From the NCBI GenBank assembly GCA_937989565.1, contig CALKRM010000028.1, positions 99,983-163,982 of the forward strand: a stretch of DNA of 64,000 nt, given 5' to 3'. Each line of letters begins with the position of its first letter. The first letter of the stretch is position 1. The translations under genes and the position numbers were made by a program. The notes beneath the pieces are model-generated. The model worked only from the letters and a program-made list of their open reading frames with translations. It was not told where the DNA came from and did no database searches. The DNA is from an uncultured Candidatus Saccharibacteria bacterium (GTDB lineage: Bacteria > Patescibacteriota > Saccharimonadia > Saccharimonadales > Saccharimonadaceae). Below, in pieces: positions 33,536-41,233 of this stretch.

Positions 33536-35470
33536 GTGGCTTTCTCTTTTTTAACAGAAGAAAACATCCTAGATCTATGTAGCGCCTCAAAAGACTATAC
33601 AGAAAAACTAACGCAGCCTTTTGAGGAGTATTCCCGTCTTGCCAGAAATAAGCCACACGCTAAAATACCTAAAGCGTTTCCTAAAACTACAGACGGTACA
33701 GCAGCTTCAATTATCATTAAGTCTGCACGTCGTGCCGTACAGCAACTTCCGACTGGCGTAGTCTCTACTTCTGATGAGTACAGTCCATGGCCAATAATTG
33801 CTGAATTTGTTTACTTAGAAAAAATCCTACCTAACGCCAACGCCGAATACGATCTGATCCATAAAGTGTGGATAACTATTGAAAATGGTGAGTCTTTTGG
33901 GTCGCAGTGTGTCTTTACGCCAGTAGCTTACAACGATGACGAGCTACTTCCAGACTATTTAATCGTTTCATGGCGTGACGTATTTATTCAACCTGGCAAA
34001 AGATCTGCTAGCGATAGCGACTATTTATTTGTGCGCACGTGGTGGCAGAAGACTGACGTAGACAGGCTTATCGATGCCGAAAAAGAACGACGCCGCACTG
34101 CCAAAAAAGAGGGCGCGCTATACGAACCAACTTGGGATTTGAAGGCGCTAGAAGAAATAAAAGAAGCTATTGTTACTAAAGATTCTAAAGACCAGAGCGA
34201 AGCAGAGCAACAGCACTCACTTGATCCATCAGGTATTGAAATTATAACTGGTTTTCAAATTGGTCATAATGCAACCTTCTTTACATTCAATCCAACCACT
34301 CAAAAGATTGTACGACGTAAGAAAAATAAAGACCCAAGGGCTAAGATACCCTTAAATTGGTATTTTTATGACGCCGATGGAGTCAATCCTCTGGGTCGTA
34401 GCGTCTTAGAGCTAATTGGTCCTCTACAGAACCTGATCGATAGCGATATGCAGGCTTATCAATACAACCGTGCCGCTGCATTGCGACCAACTATTAACGT
34501 ATACGGAGACGTAAACGAGCGAACCCTTGAATTCAAGCCAAACGGTCTTAACAAAATTAAGAACCCAAATGTACGTATTGAAGCGATGTCTGTAGATACT
34601 TCAGCAATCCGCGACTATCCGAATCTATACGGCTTACAGAAGTCTCAAATGCTCAACCTGGTCAATAGCCCAGACACTTCAATTAGTGCAGAGGTTGGCA
34701 ATCCAGGATTCGGTAAAACGCCACAAGCGCTCAAGACTCAACAAGCTCAATTGTCTATTGACGACAATGCATTACGTAAAGGATTTGAAGCATTCTTTGA
34801 GGAGTGGAGCGAAACGGCTATTAACTTGTATTTTGCAGAGCGTGAAGGTGTAGAAATAATCCAGCTAGACACAGACACTGCACAGAGATTGCGAGACCTA
34901 GAAGCAAAAGGTCATGAACTAGATGGTGTAGTCCTAGATGACGAGAATAAGGCAACTGTAGACTTCTCAAAAGCTAAGGGCGTACTGAAGTTTAAGATTG
35001 ACGCGTCAACAACGAAAGTAAACAGCGAAGCGGCACAGCTAGATTCTCTGAAGACATTGATTCAGACGCTAGACTCTAGCCAATCACTGAACCAAGTAGT
35101 ACCAGTAGATAAGAAATTAGCTGCATGGAACGCTATTGTTGCCAACTCTGGCATTGATGGATTGGACGAGCTAAAGGTTACAGAAGAAGAAATGAAAGAA
35201 ATGCAGGAGGCGCAAGCTCAAGCCACGGCCCCTGCTACCGATGAAACAGCTACAGCCGAGATGGAACAGCCCGCAGAAGACGAGGCTCAGGTCGCTGAAG
35301 TCCCAGTAGAGCCACAAGAAGATATAGAGCCAAGTATTGTAGATGAATTACGACAGATAGGCACACCAGAAAACCTAATTGCTGAAGTACCAAGCATGAT
35401 CCAGAAAGGATTTACAGAAGAAGAGATAATCGCATCGATTATGGGAGTTATCCAAAAGGAGGGTGAATAA
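33536..35470 (+). CDS. Portal protein (head-tail connector)
   Basis: Size (644 residues), position after terminase and before scaffold and capsid, and several portal-like traits support the call: TAASIIIKSARRAVQQLPTG near the start, a beta-rich wing, a long central helix region around GPLQNLIDSDMQAYQYNRAA (~300-320), and an acidic, glutamine-rich C-terminal tail (~535-600). GTG start with GGAG upstream. It is coupled to the next gene by a one-base overlap (TAATG). No direct homology can be tested here. Confidence 0.8.
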   Translation: MAFSFLTEENILDLCSASKDYTEKLTQPFEEYSRLARNKPHAKIPKAFPKTTDGTAASIIIKSARRAVQQLPTGVVSTSDEYSPWPIIAEFVYLEKILPNANAEYDLIHKVWITIENGESFGSQCVFTPVAYNDDELLPDYLIVSWRDVFIQPGKRSASDSDYLFVRTWWQKTDVDRLIDAEKERRRTAKKEGALYEPTWDLKALEEIKEAIVTKDSKDQSEAEQQHSLDPSGIEIITGFQIGHNATFFTFNPTTQKIVRRKKNKDPRAKIPLNWYFYDADGVNPLGRSVLELIGPLQNLIDSDMQAYQYNRAAALRPTINVYGDVNERTLEFKPNGLNKIKNPNVRIEAMSVDTSAIRDYPNLYGLQKSQMLNLVNSPDTSISAEVGNPGFGKTPQALKTQQAQLSIDDNALRKGFEAFFEEWSETAINLYFAEREGVEIIQLDTDTAQRLRDLEAKGHELDGVVLDDENKATVDFSKAKGVLKFKIDASTTKVNSEAAQLDSLKTLIQTLDSSQSLNQVVPVDKKLAAWNAIVANSGIDGLDELKVTEEEMKEMQEAQAQATAPATDETATAEMEQPAEDEAQVAEVPVEPQEDIEPSIVDELRQIGTPENLIAEVPSMIQKGFTEEEIIASIMGVIQKEGE

Positions 35471-35775
35471 TGGACGAAAATCTATATCCGCGTAGTACAG
35501 AATATTACCAGCCAAATGAGGAAGAAGACCAGAGGGTGGAGGAGGCTAAACAAGCCGAGATCAATGCTATTAAGCAAGATATGAATAAGTTGCAAAAGGT
35601 GCTTGACCGTTGGGACGAGCGCATTACCTTCTACAAGTCTACTGACGCTATACCAGAAGAAGTAATTACAGATAAAGAGAAACTAGCTATTTATATATCG
35701 GCAAACAAACGTGTTGTAGAGATTTTAAGAGAGGAAAGGAGCTTCTTAGTAAGTGTAATTGACCAAGCGGCGTAG
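35470..35775 (+). CDS. Phage protein, 101 residues, coiled coil
   Basis: Overlaps the portal stop by one base. A helical protein (EEAKQAEINAIKQDMNKLQKV) of unknown role, probably part of head assembly. Confidence 0.65.
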   Translation: MDENLYPRSTEYYQPNEEEDQRVEEAKQAEINAIKQDMNKLQKVLDRWDERITFYKSTDAIPEEVITDKEKLAIYISANKRVVEILREERSFLVSVIDQAA

Positions 35776-35787
35776 TAAGGTACTCTG

Positions 35788-35823
35788 CTTTGGTTAGCTA
35801 TCCTCGCTATTGGCTAACCAAAG
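35788..35823 (+). promoter_or_regulatory. Strong hairpin before the scaffold-capsid genes
   Basis: CTTTGGTTAGC (35788-35798) pairs perfectly with GCTAACCAAAG (35813-35823). No U-tract follows, so mRNA processing or protection of the capsid transcript is more likely than termination. Confidence 0.6.
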
Positions 35824-35897
35824 GAGCGCATCTCACGCAACCCAGGTTCGTCACCTGCAATCGACGCTTAAACAATCTAATGAGAAGGAGGGGTACT

Positions 35898-36809
35898 GTG
35901 CCATCAGACGCAGAAAACCAAGAAGTCGTTAATACAGAGGTAGAGCAAGAGTCTACCCACGCTGAGTCGACGCCAGCTGAAACACAAAACTCTGAGGCTT
36001 CTTCAGAGCCAGAAACCAAAGCAGTTATCTCAGATAGCGGCGAGGTGGTACATGTCAAAGTCGATAAGTCTAAGGAAGAAAGCAAAGACGCTGATTCTGA
36101 TGACGAGTCAGACGAAGACAGGAAGCCGAAACGGGGCAAAGAGGCGCGCCGTGAACAACTAGAACGCGATTTAGAGGAGGATAACCGAGTCATTCGCGAA
36201 TTAGTTGCTAAACGGAACGAAACTAGAGCTTATCGCCAGCAATTGGAGCTTGACGCACAGAACGAAAGCACATTTCAACCTGTACAGCCACAGCCATACC
36301 AATTGCCAACAATAGATCAGATTATGGAGATGGAGAACCCAGAGACTGGCGACTTCTTCACAGAATTTGAAGCTAAGGCGGTGTTGCAGAACCTACAGTT
36401 GCAACAGCGACTAGATAATATGCAACAAGCTCAGGAGCAAGCGGCTTATAAAGCTCAAGTCGAAGCGTCAAGAAGTGATTTGTCATATAAGGCAGATATG
36501 GCACTCAGGGATTTCCCAGAGTTTGATCCAGAATCTGATCAATACGATGAACATCTTGATAACGCCGTAAACGGGTATCTGCAAAGTGTACTTGTTTACG
36601 ACCAAAACGGCGATGTCATTGGCTCAAAGACAGATGTATATCAATTATATAAGTCATTCCACAAAGACGGTGAAGCACCTAAGCAACGCGCTGTGATTAA
36701 TGACGCTGGTGATTTCCGTGGAGGCGGCACTAGGATCGTTAAACCATTCGCCAAGCTTACTACAGAAGAGAAGGAAGAATATCTCCGTCGACAAGGACAT
36801 GATATTTAA
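35898..36809 (+). CDS. Scaffold-like protein
   Basis: GTG 35898 is chosen because AAGGAGGGG lies five bases before it. The 303-residue product is acidic at the N-terminus (SDSGEVVHVKVDKSKEES, DDESDEDRK) and helical in the middle (LERDLEEDNRVIRELVAKR; LQNLQLQQRLDNMQQAQEQA), a composition typical of scaffolding proteins. It sits directly before the major capsid gene. Confidence 0.75.
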   Translation: MPSDAENQEVVNTEVEQESTHAESTPAETQNSEASSEPETKAVISDSGEVVHVKVDKSKEESKDADSDDESDEDRKPKRGKEARREQLERDLEEDNRVIRELVAKRNETRAYRQQLELDAQNESTFQPVQPQPYQLPTIDQIMEMENPETGDFFTEFEAKAVLQNLQLQQRLDNMQQAQEQAAYKAQVEASRSDLSYKADMALRDFPEFDPESDQYDEHLDNAVNGYLQSVLVYDQNGDVIGSKTDVYQLYKSFHKDGEAPKQRAVINDAGDFRGGGTRIVKPFAKLTTEEKEEYLRRQGHDI

Positions 36810-36823
36810 GAAAGGTTAATAAC

Positions 36824-37744
36824 ATGGCAACAAACACAACCGCAACGCTTTCTGCCGAGATGATCCAATACCTGGAGGAAAAATTCTTGGAGCGAAGCGA
36901 AGCCCGCACAATTCACCTAGAAGGTGCTAAAAAGAAAACTCTAGGAAAAAACTCTGGTACAACGGTTACCTTTACAAAACGATCACCATTTGGCTTGGCT
37001 ACAACGCCATTGACAGAAGGTGAAAACCCACAAGACGAAGCTATCCGAAGCAACAAAGTCGTTGCTACTCTACGTGGCTACGGTAAGTGGACTAAAATCT
37101 CAAGCATGCTGTACAACACTTCAATCGATCGCGAGATGAAAGAGACGATTGAAACTATGGGTCAAAATGCAGGTGAAACAATCGACGCATTGGTCCGTGA
37201 TGTATTGCATCAGGGTGCTACAGTACAGTTTGCTAATAAGAAAACTGCATTGAACGGTATTACTGCTGACGATATCTTGACGGTAGCAGAAATCCGCAAG
37301 GCTGTACGTACATTGAAGAAAAACAACGCAATCCCATATGCAGACGGATTCTTTATTGGTAAGGTTGGTCCAGATACTGCATACAACATTACTGGTGATA
37401 CAGCTTGGATTGACGCTCAGAAGTACACTGGCCGTGCAGAACTGTACAAGGGTGAATTAGGTCGCTTGCATAAAGTCCGCTTTATCGAAGCGTCAAGCAA
37501 CCAGAAGGAAGAGGCAAGTACAACGACTGTCTACTCAAACTTCATTCACGGTCAAGAGGCATTTGGTGTTGTCGACTTAGCTGGTAGCGGCTTGAAGAAA
37601 ATCATCATCAAGCAGTCAGACAAGGGTGATACATCTAACCCACTCAACCAGTTCATGACCATTGGTTGGAAGGCTGAGGCATTTGCGTCAGCAATCCTTG
37701 ATCCAAAGTGGATTATCAACGTTAAGACTGGTGCTAAAGACTAG
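36824..37744 (+). CDS. Major capsid protein, N4-gp56-like
   Basis: Forms the shell. The 306-residue sequence resembles the N4 gp56 capsid family: GKNSGTTVTFTKRSPFGLATTPLTEG (positions ~42-67), SNKVVATLRGYGKWTKIS, a helical LVRDVLHQGATVQ, then GRLHKVRFIEAS and a C-terminal GWKAEAFASAIL. It lacks an N-terminal extension that would need cleavage. AAAGG precedes the ATG. Confidence 0.85.
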   Translation: MATNTTATLSAEMIQYLEEKFLERSEARTIHLEGAKKKTLGKNSGTTVTFTKRSPFGLATTPLTEGENPQDEAIRSNKVVATLRGYGKWTKISSMLYNTSIDREMKETIETMGQNAGETIDALVRDVLHQGATVQFANKKTALNGITADDILTVAEIRKAVRTLKKNNAIPYADGFFIGKVGPDTAYNITGDTAWIDAQKYTGRAELYKGELGRLHKVRFIEASSNQKEEASTTTVYSNFIHGQEAFGVVDLAGSGLKKIIIKQSDKGDTSNPLNQFMTIGWKAEAFASAILDPKWIINVKTGAKD

Positions 37745-37756
37745 TATCTAATAACA

Positions 37757-37785
37757 GTAAGGGGTGGTTAAACACTGCCCCTTAC
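37757..37785 (+). promoter_or_regulatory. Hairpin after the capsid gene
   Basis: GTAAGGGG (37757-37764) pairs with CCCCTTAC (37778-37785). No U-tract follows. It may protect the 3' end of the capsid mRNA or attenuate read-through. Confidence 0.5.
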
Positions 37786-37808
37786 GACCAAAGAAGGGAA
37801 ACGATAAA

Positions 37809-38123
37809 ATGGCAGAGAAAAATACAACTGCGCTTACAGCCGAAGAGATTATCGCCAACGCTAAAAAAGAGGCTGAGAAGATTATCGCCAGCGCAAAAGA
37901 AACTGCAACTAGCGGTGAAATCGTAAGCCGTAGCGTATCTAAGGAAGATATCATCGAAGCATATAACAGTGGATTAAGTCACCTAGAGGTTGCTAAGAAA
38001 TTTTATGGCAACACAAACGACGACAATATGCAGAAGGTTATTGCAGTTATTGAAGAGGCAGTACCGTCAGGGGATGACAAAGACCCAGAGGTTGAAGTTA
38101 CTGATCCTTGGATTGGAGCTTAA
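37809..38123 (+). CDS. Phage protein, 104 residues, coiled-coil plus helix-turn-helix-like
   Basis: ATG 37809 follows GAAGGGA. An alanine/lysine coiled coil (EIIANAKKEAEKIIASAKE) is followed by EDIIEAYNSGLSHLEVAKKF, a helix-turn-helix-like segment, and an acidic tail. Its place after the capsid suggests a head or connector role. Confidence 0.6.
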   Translation: MAEKNTTALTAEEIIANAKKEAEKIIASAKETATSGEIVSRSVSKEDIIEAYNSGLSHLEVAKKFYGNTNDDNMQKVIAVIEEAVPSGDDKDPEVEVTDPWIGA

Positions 38124-38129
38124 TAGATT

Positions 38130-38375
38130 ATGGACTGGACGAGAGAGGGCGATCTAACTAGATTACATAAGGTGTTTAATGACCCTCTTAAGTCCCGTCA
38201 CGAGCGCAGATTAGCCCACGACACATTCAACAAGATATTACGCCAGCTAAAAGATAAAAAACTCACCGAATTACGTCGTAGGCTAATCCGAGCCAACATT
38301 GCAGACGATGACGCCGCCGTAGAGAGAATAACTGAAGAGATACACGAATACTCACGGCGTGCAGGCTATAGATAG
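38130..38375 (+). CDS. Small head-region protein, 81 residues
   Basis: Basic, helical (RHERRLAHDTFNKILRQL; ELRRRLIRANIADDDAAVERI). Six bases after the preceding stop; it is the last gene before a strong terminator. Function unknown. Confidence 0.6.
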   Translation: MDWTREGDLTRLHKVFNDPLKSRHERRLAHDTFNKILRQLKDKKLTELRRRLIRANIADDDAAVERITEEIHEYSRRAGYR

Positions 38376-38396
38376 CGACTACAGCATAAACATACA

Positions 38397-38431
38397 GACC
38401 ATTTCGTTGACGTGAACGAAATGGTCTTTTT
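38397..38431 (+). terminator. Strong terminator of the head operon
   Basis: A 12-bp perfect stem (38397-38408 with 38415-38426) with a six-base loop and TTTTT. Confidence 0.9.
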
Positions 38432-38441
38432 GCTTGATATA

Positions 38442-38675
38442 TGATACAATAACCTTACAATTAAGCACGAAGTGTGACTCTAAAAAACGAGAGCGCGTTG
38501 TCATCCAAAAAAGAAGGAAGCGTGCGTCGCAGCGTTGTATAAGTAGCAATCTGAGGTGATCGTTTGAGATAAATACGAAGCCGCCCAAGTCAGTATGGAG
38601 CGAAGAACTAGGCCCTCTTGGTGACCAGACAACAGACGATAGCTCTTATCCAATTTAATAGTATTTTTACAATTT
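38442..38675 (+). ncRNA. Promoter and non-coding leader-like RNA after the head operon
   Basis: TGATACAAT (38442-38450) is an extended -10. The 28-base leader motif shared with the units at 50.5 and 54.6 kb lies at 38471-38498. AGAGC (38490-38494) and GTTGTC (38497-38502) can pair with GCTCT (38642-38646) and GACAAC (38628-38633), closing an RNA of about 160 bases. No plus-strand gene follows, because the next 1.3 kb is the accessory cassette. It may be the stranded leader of the 40048 gene. Confidence 0.5.
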
Positions 38676-38693
38676 GGAGATTTGGGGTTTGTG
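38676..38693 (+). repeat. 18-bp inverted repeat, left copy, of the CAP cassette
   Basis: Exact reverse complement of 40006-40023. The two copies bracket the pair of genes between them. Confidence 0.8.
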
Positions 38694-38732
38694 GTGTATG
38701 CTAGCCTTGCAGCTATTGATTGGTTCCGATAT

Positions 38733-39317
38733 CTAAATATCTATCTTCGATAGATCATTCAGATCAGACCATAACAACATTATGTTTGATACGGTTTCAG
38801 TCATGAGCGGGGCATTGAATATGTCTACAATAACACTGTCATCAGGTATACTATCTTCAGCATTATTGTTGTAGAACTCGACAAGAGTACGATTCAATCG
38901 TTGAGGGATAACCATTGAATCATCGGTCGGTGCGAATATATTGTACGCTCCTATAAATAATGTCATTAAGTCATCCTTGAATTCATAATCGTATAATTCA
39001 GAGAAGTTTTTAAGTAGTCGAAGCGATATAATATCAAGGATTGACTGGCTATCTTTAATGGGAGAGGTGTATGATTCTATTACTGGAGATATAATTACGC
39101 AGGCGTGATAGAATTCCTTGAGTGCAGCAAGCAACGCTTCGTACTCAAGTTCGCTTTCATCGCTGCAAGCAAGAATTGAGCTTGATAGTTGATTGTTAAC
39201 CATGTCTTCACTGATTTCGACAGCGTTTTTGGTGATTAGAGTAGCTAGTTCAATACACAAATCAAACCACTCGTTTCTGTCTGACGATAGAAAAATATTT
39301 ACTGCTGATTGTTTCAT
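38733..39317 (-). CDS. Unknown protein of the accessory cassette
   Basis: ATG 39317 is preceded by AAGGACAAAAAC. The 194-residue product is acidic and mainly helical, with no signal peptide or membrane segment (KQSAVNIFLSSDRNEWF at the start). It is the only minus-strand gene inside the late block and is divergent from the CAP gene, which marks the pair as a moron insertion. No family is recognised; an immunity or superinfection-exclusion role is possible but unsupported. Confidence 0.65.
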   Translation of the reverse strand: MKQSAVNIFLSSDRNEWFDLCIELATLITKNAVEISEDMVNNQLSSSILACSDESELEYEALLAALKEFYHACVIISPVIESYTSPIKDSQSILDIISLRLLKNFSELYDYEFKDDLMTLFIGAYNIFAPTDDSMVIPQRLNRTLVEFYNNNAEDSIPDDSVIVDIFNAPLMTETVSNIMLLWSDLNDLSKIDI

Positions 39318-39392
39318 GTTTTTGTCCTTGTTTATATATGGATACAGTGTAAAACAGGCGGCATAAAATCGCAACCAATTTGGTGCATCTAT

Positions 39393-39427
39393 TTGACAAA
39401 TCACCCCCGTTATGCTACAATGCAAGC
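39393..39427 (+). promoter_or_regulatory. Leaderless consensus promoter of the CAP gene
   Basis: TTGACA (39393-39398), 17 bases, TACAAT (39416-39421), six bases, ATG 39428. This is the host-type arrangement, unlike the other phage late promoters. Confidence 0.75.
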
Positions 39428-39991
39428 ATGAAAAAAGCCGTAATCATCACTGTTATTCTGGCGCTTGTAGTGGGTGGTGGTGTGCTATGGAAAATTAGAG
39501 AAAACCGCTTGGCTGCTAAAGCAGCTTACCTGGAAGCTAAAGCAACTGAAGGGCAAGCATATAATAAAGGATTTACTAAATATGAAATGGGTCCTGCCGA
39601 TCCTCAAGAGATCCTGGAACTAGTAAACCAAGAGCGGGCAAGAATTGGTATAGCGCCATTGGTCATGGACGAGAACGTACAGAAATCAGCACAACTCAAG
39701 GCAGATGACATGGTCGCAAAAGGATATCGTCAACATAACATACCGGGTACGAACAACTGGTATTCGCTAGAGATGGCTAATCTGATGCATCAGGCTGGTT
39801 GTCATACTGTCAGTGAAAACTGGGTCTCAGGTGAGCATATGAATAGTCGCGGCGCCTTTAGGGGATGGATGAATTCAGAACCTCACCGTAAAGCCATACA
39901 AAATCCGAACTATACGAAGATTGGTATTGGCGTCAGCGGGCATGACGGAATTAGTGAAGTAGCAGTCCAGCATTTTTGTATTTCAAGATAA
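39428..39991 (+). CDS. Secreted or anchored CAP/SCP-domain protein
   Basis: Residues 4-20 form a signal peptide or anchor (VIITVILALVVGGGV). The CAP domain (~60-187) has the usual landmarks: ILELVNQERARIG (~63-75), SENWVSGEHM (~134) and GWMNSEPHRKAIQNPNYTKIG (~149-169 by position), plus IGVSG. CAP proteins are extracellular and act in varied interactions, often with lipids or proteins. A leaderless host-like promoter suggests expression in the lysogen, so it may change the surface of the epibiont cell or its contact with the host bacterium (inference). Confidence 0.85.
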   Translation: MKKAVIITVILALVVGGGVLWKIRENRLAAKAAYLEAKATEGQAYNKGFTKYEMGPADPQEILELVNQERARIGIAPLVMDENVQKSAQLKADDMVAKGYRQHNIPGTNNWYSLEMANLMHQAGCHTVSENWVSGEHMNSRGAFRGWMNSEPHRKAIQNPNYTKIGIGVSGHDGISEVAVQHFCISR

Positions 39992-40005
39992 CAGTTAGTA
40001 TATAG

Positions 40006-40023
40006 CACAAACCCCAAATCTCC
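40006..40023 (-). repeat. 18-bp inverted repeat, right copy, of the CAP cassette
   Basis: Exact reverse complement of 38676-38693. Its 3' half runs into the palindrome that masks the ribosome binding site of the next gene. Confidence 0.8.
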
Positions 40024-40047
40024 TTATTAATAAGGAGATTTTTTCTT
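40016..40047 (+). promoter_or_regulatory. 26-base palindrome with U-tract masking a ribosome binding site
   Basis: 40016-40041 is a perfect palindrome, so the RNA makes an 11- to 13-bp hairpin followed by TTTTT. The only Shine-Dalgarno sequence of the next gene (AAGGAGA, 40032-40038) lies in the 3' arm. It could stop transcription or hide the start. Confidence 0.7.
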
Positions 40048-41208
40048 ATGCAAGGAAATGAATCATATCGTCAGTACCTTCAATATCACGCAAACAACCA
40101 CCCATCAGCAACCAAACGAGCAGAAGCTCAGGCCCTACTAAATGTTACTGGAGATGACGGTGGACTTAACGGCTACTTCCTAATGGGCAATGGCACTAAT
40201 AATAGAGGTCAAACTGTCGGAGAGCAAAAGTCAAACGGTTACACTGCATCATCCCTCAACCGTTCAGTCAATCCATGGTGGATGAATTCATATGCTAACT
40301 GGCAACATAGTCAGAAACAAGGCAATACTGGTGACCAGACCATCAATATTGGCGGCGGTGGAGGCGGCGGAATGGGCGGTGGTAACCGTGCCAGTGCTGC
40401 TCAGTTGGCAGAATACGACCAAGGTATTGGACAGCTAGAACATGGACTAGGACGTATAGACAATCAATTAGGTGTACGTTTAGGCAATATTAACAACCAG
40501 TACAATACCAAAAAGAATGAATTAAAGAGTTCATGGAACCGTGCAGAAGGTCAATTTAACGACCAGACTCGTCAAAATCAGCAACAGCGACGTACAAACA
40601 TCAATAACATTAACGATCGCTCAGCAGTTGGCTTACGAGGACTATTGCGTTCATTAGGAAGTATGGGTGCAGTAGGTTCAGACATGCAATTAGCAGGTCG
40701 CGCAGTTCAGAACCAAGCTAACCAGCAACGAACAGGCGCAGGACAGACTTACGCACAGAACCAAAAGCAAATCGACACCACGTGGGGTCAGTTTAAGAAT
40801 GATTACGCGGATGAAGACAAAAAGCTTAACGACTGGAAAGCAAACGAAGACAACGCCGCACGTCAGTCATCTCAAACTACACGTCAGAACCTATTAACTC
40901 AATTAGCTCAGATGAAGAGCCAGAAAGCCGCCGCACAGGGCGCTAACGGTGCTAATGCCGCACGTGCAGACCTTGGACGCGCAAACGCTCTATCAAGCGA
41001 AATTGACAACCTAGGACGTCAGCAAAGTACATACAGTGGCAATAAGGTCCAATACAACGCGAAAGACCTAGACAGCTACAAGGTAGAAGGTGATACAGCG
41101 GTTGGTGTTTCAGATCCACAAGCAGCAGGTAATGACCCAACACTAAACATCTACAATACACGTCTAAAGCAAGAAGACGAGCGTAAACGACAGAATCAAT
41201 ACCTGTAA
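40048..41208 (+). CDS. Internal virion/ejection-like protein, Gln/Asn-rich
   Basis: A 386-residue protein with a glycine run (~106-118), then long helices rich in Q, N, R and A (NRAEGQFNDQTRQNQQQRRT; GLRGLLRSLGSMGAVGSDMQ). Composition and position just before the giant protein resemble the internal core or ejection proteins of short-tailed phages. No catalytic motif. It ends 25 bases before the giant gene. Confidence 0.6.
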   Translation: MQGNESYRQYLQYHANNHPSATKRAEAQALLNVTGDDGGLNGYFLMGNGTNNRGQTVGEQKSNGYTASSLNRSVNPWWMNSYANWQHSQKQGNTGDQTINIGGGGGGGMGGGNRASAAQLAEYDQGIGQLEHGLGRIDNQLGVRLGNINNQYNTKKNELKSSWNRAEGQFNDQTRQNQQQRRTNINNINDRSAVGLRGLLRSLGSMGAVGSDMQLAGRAVQNQANQQRTGAGQTYAQNQKQIDTTWGQFKNDYADEDKKLNDWKANEDNAARQSSQTTRQNLLTQLAQMKSQKAAAQGANGANAARADLGRANALSSEIDNLGRQQSTYSGNKVQYNAKDLDSYKVEGDTAVGVSDPQAAGNDPTLNIYNTRLKQEDERKRQNQYL

Positions 41209-41233
41209 ATAAATTAGGAGGGGATTAGAGATA

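Noticed and set aside
39393..39425. N-terminal extensions of the two divergent cassette genes
   Set aside because: Longer frames exist on both strands, but a promoter and SD place the starts at 39428 (+) and 39317 (-).
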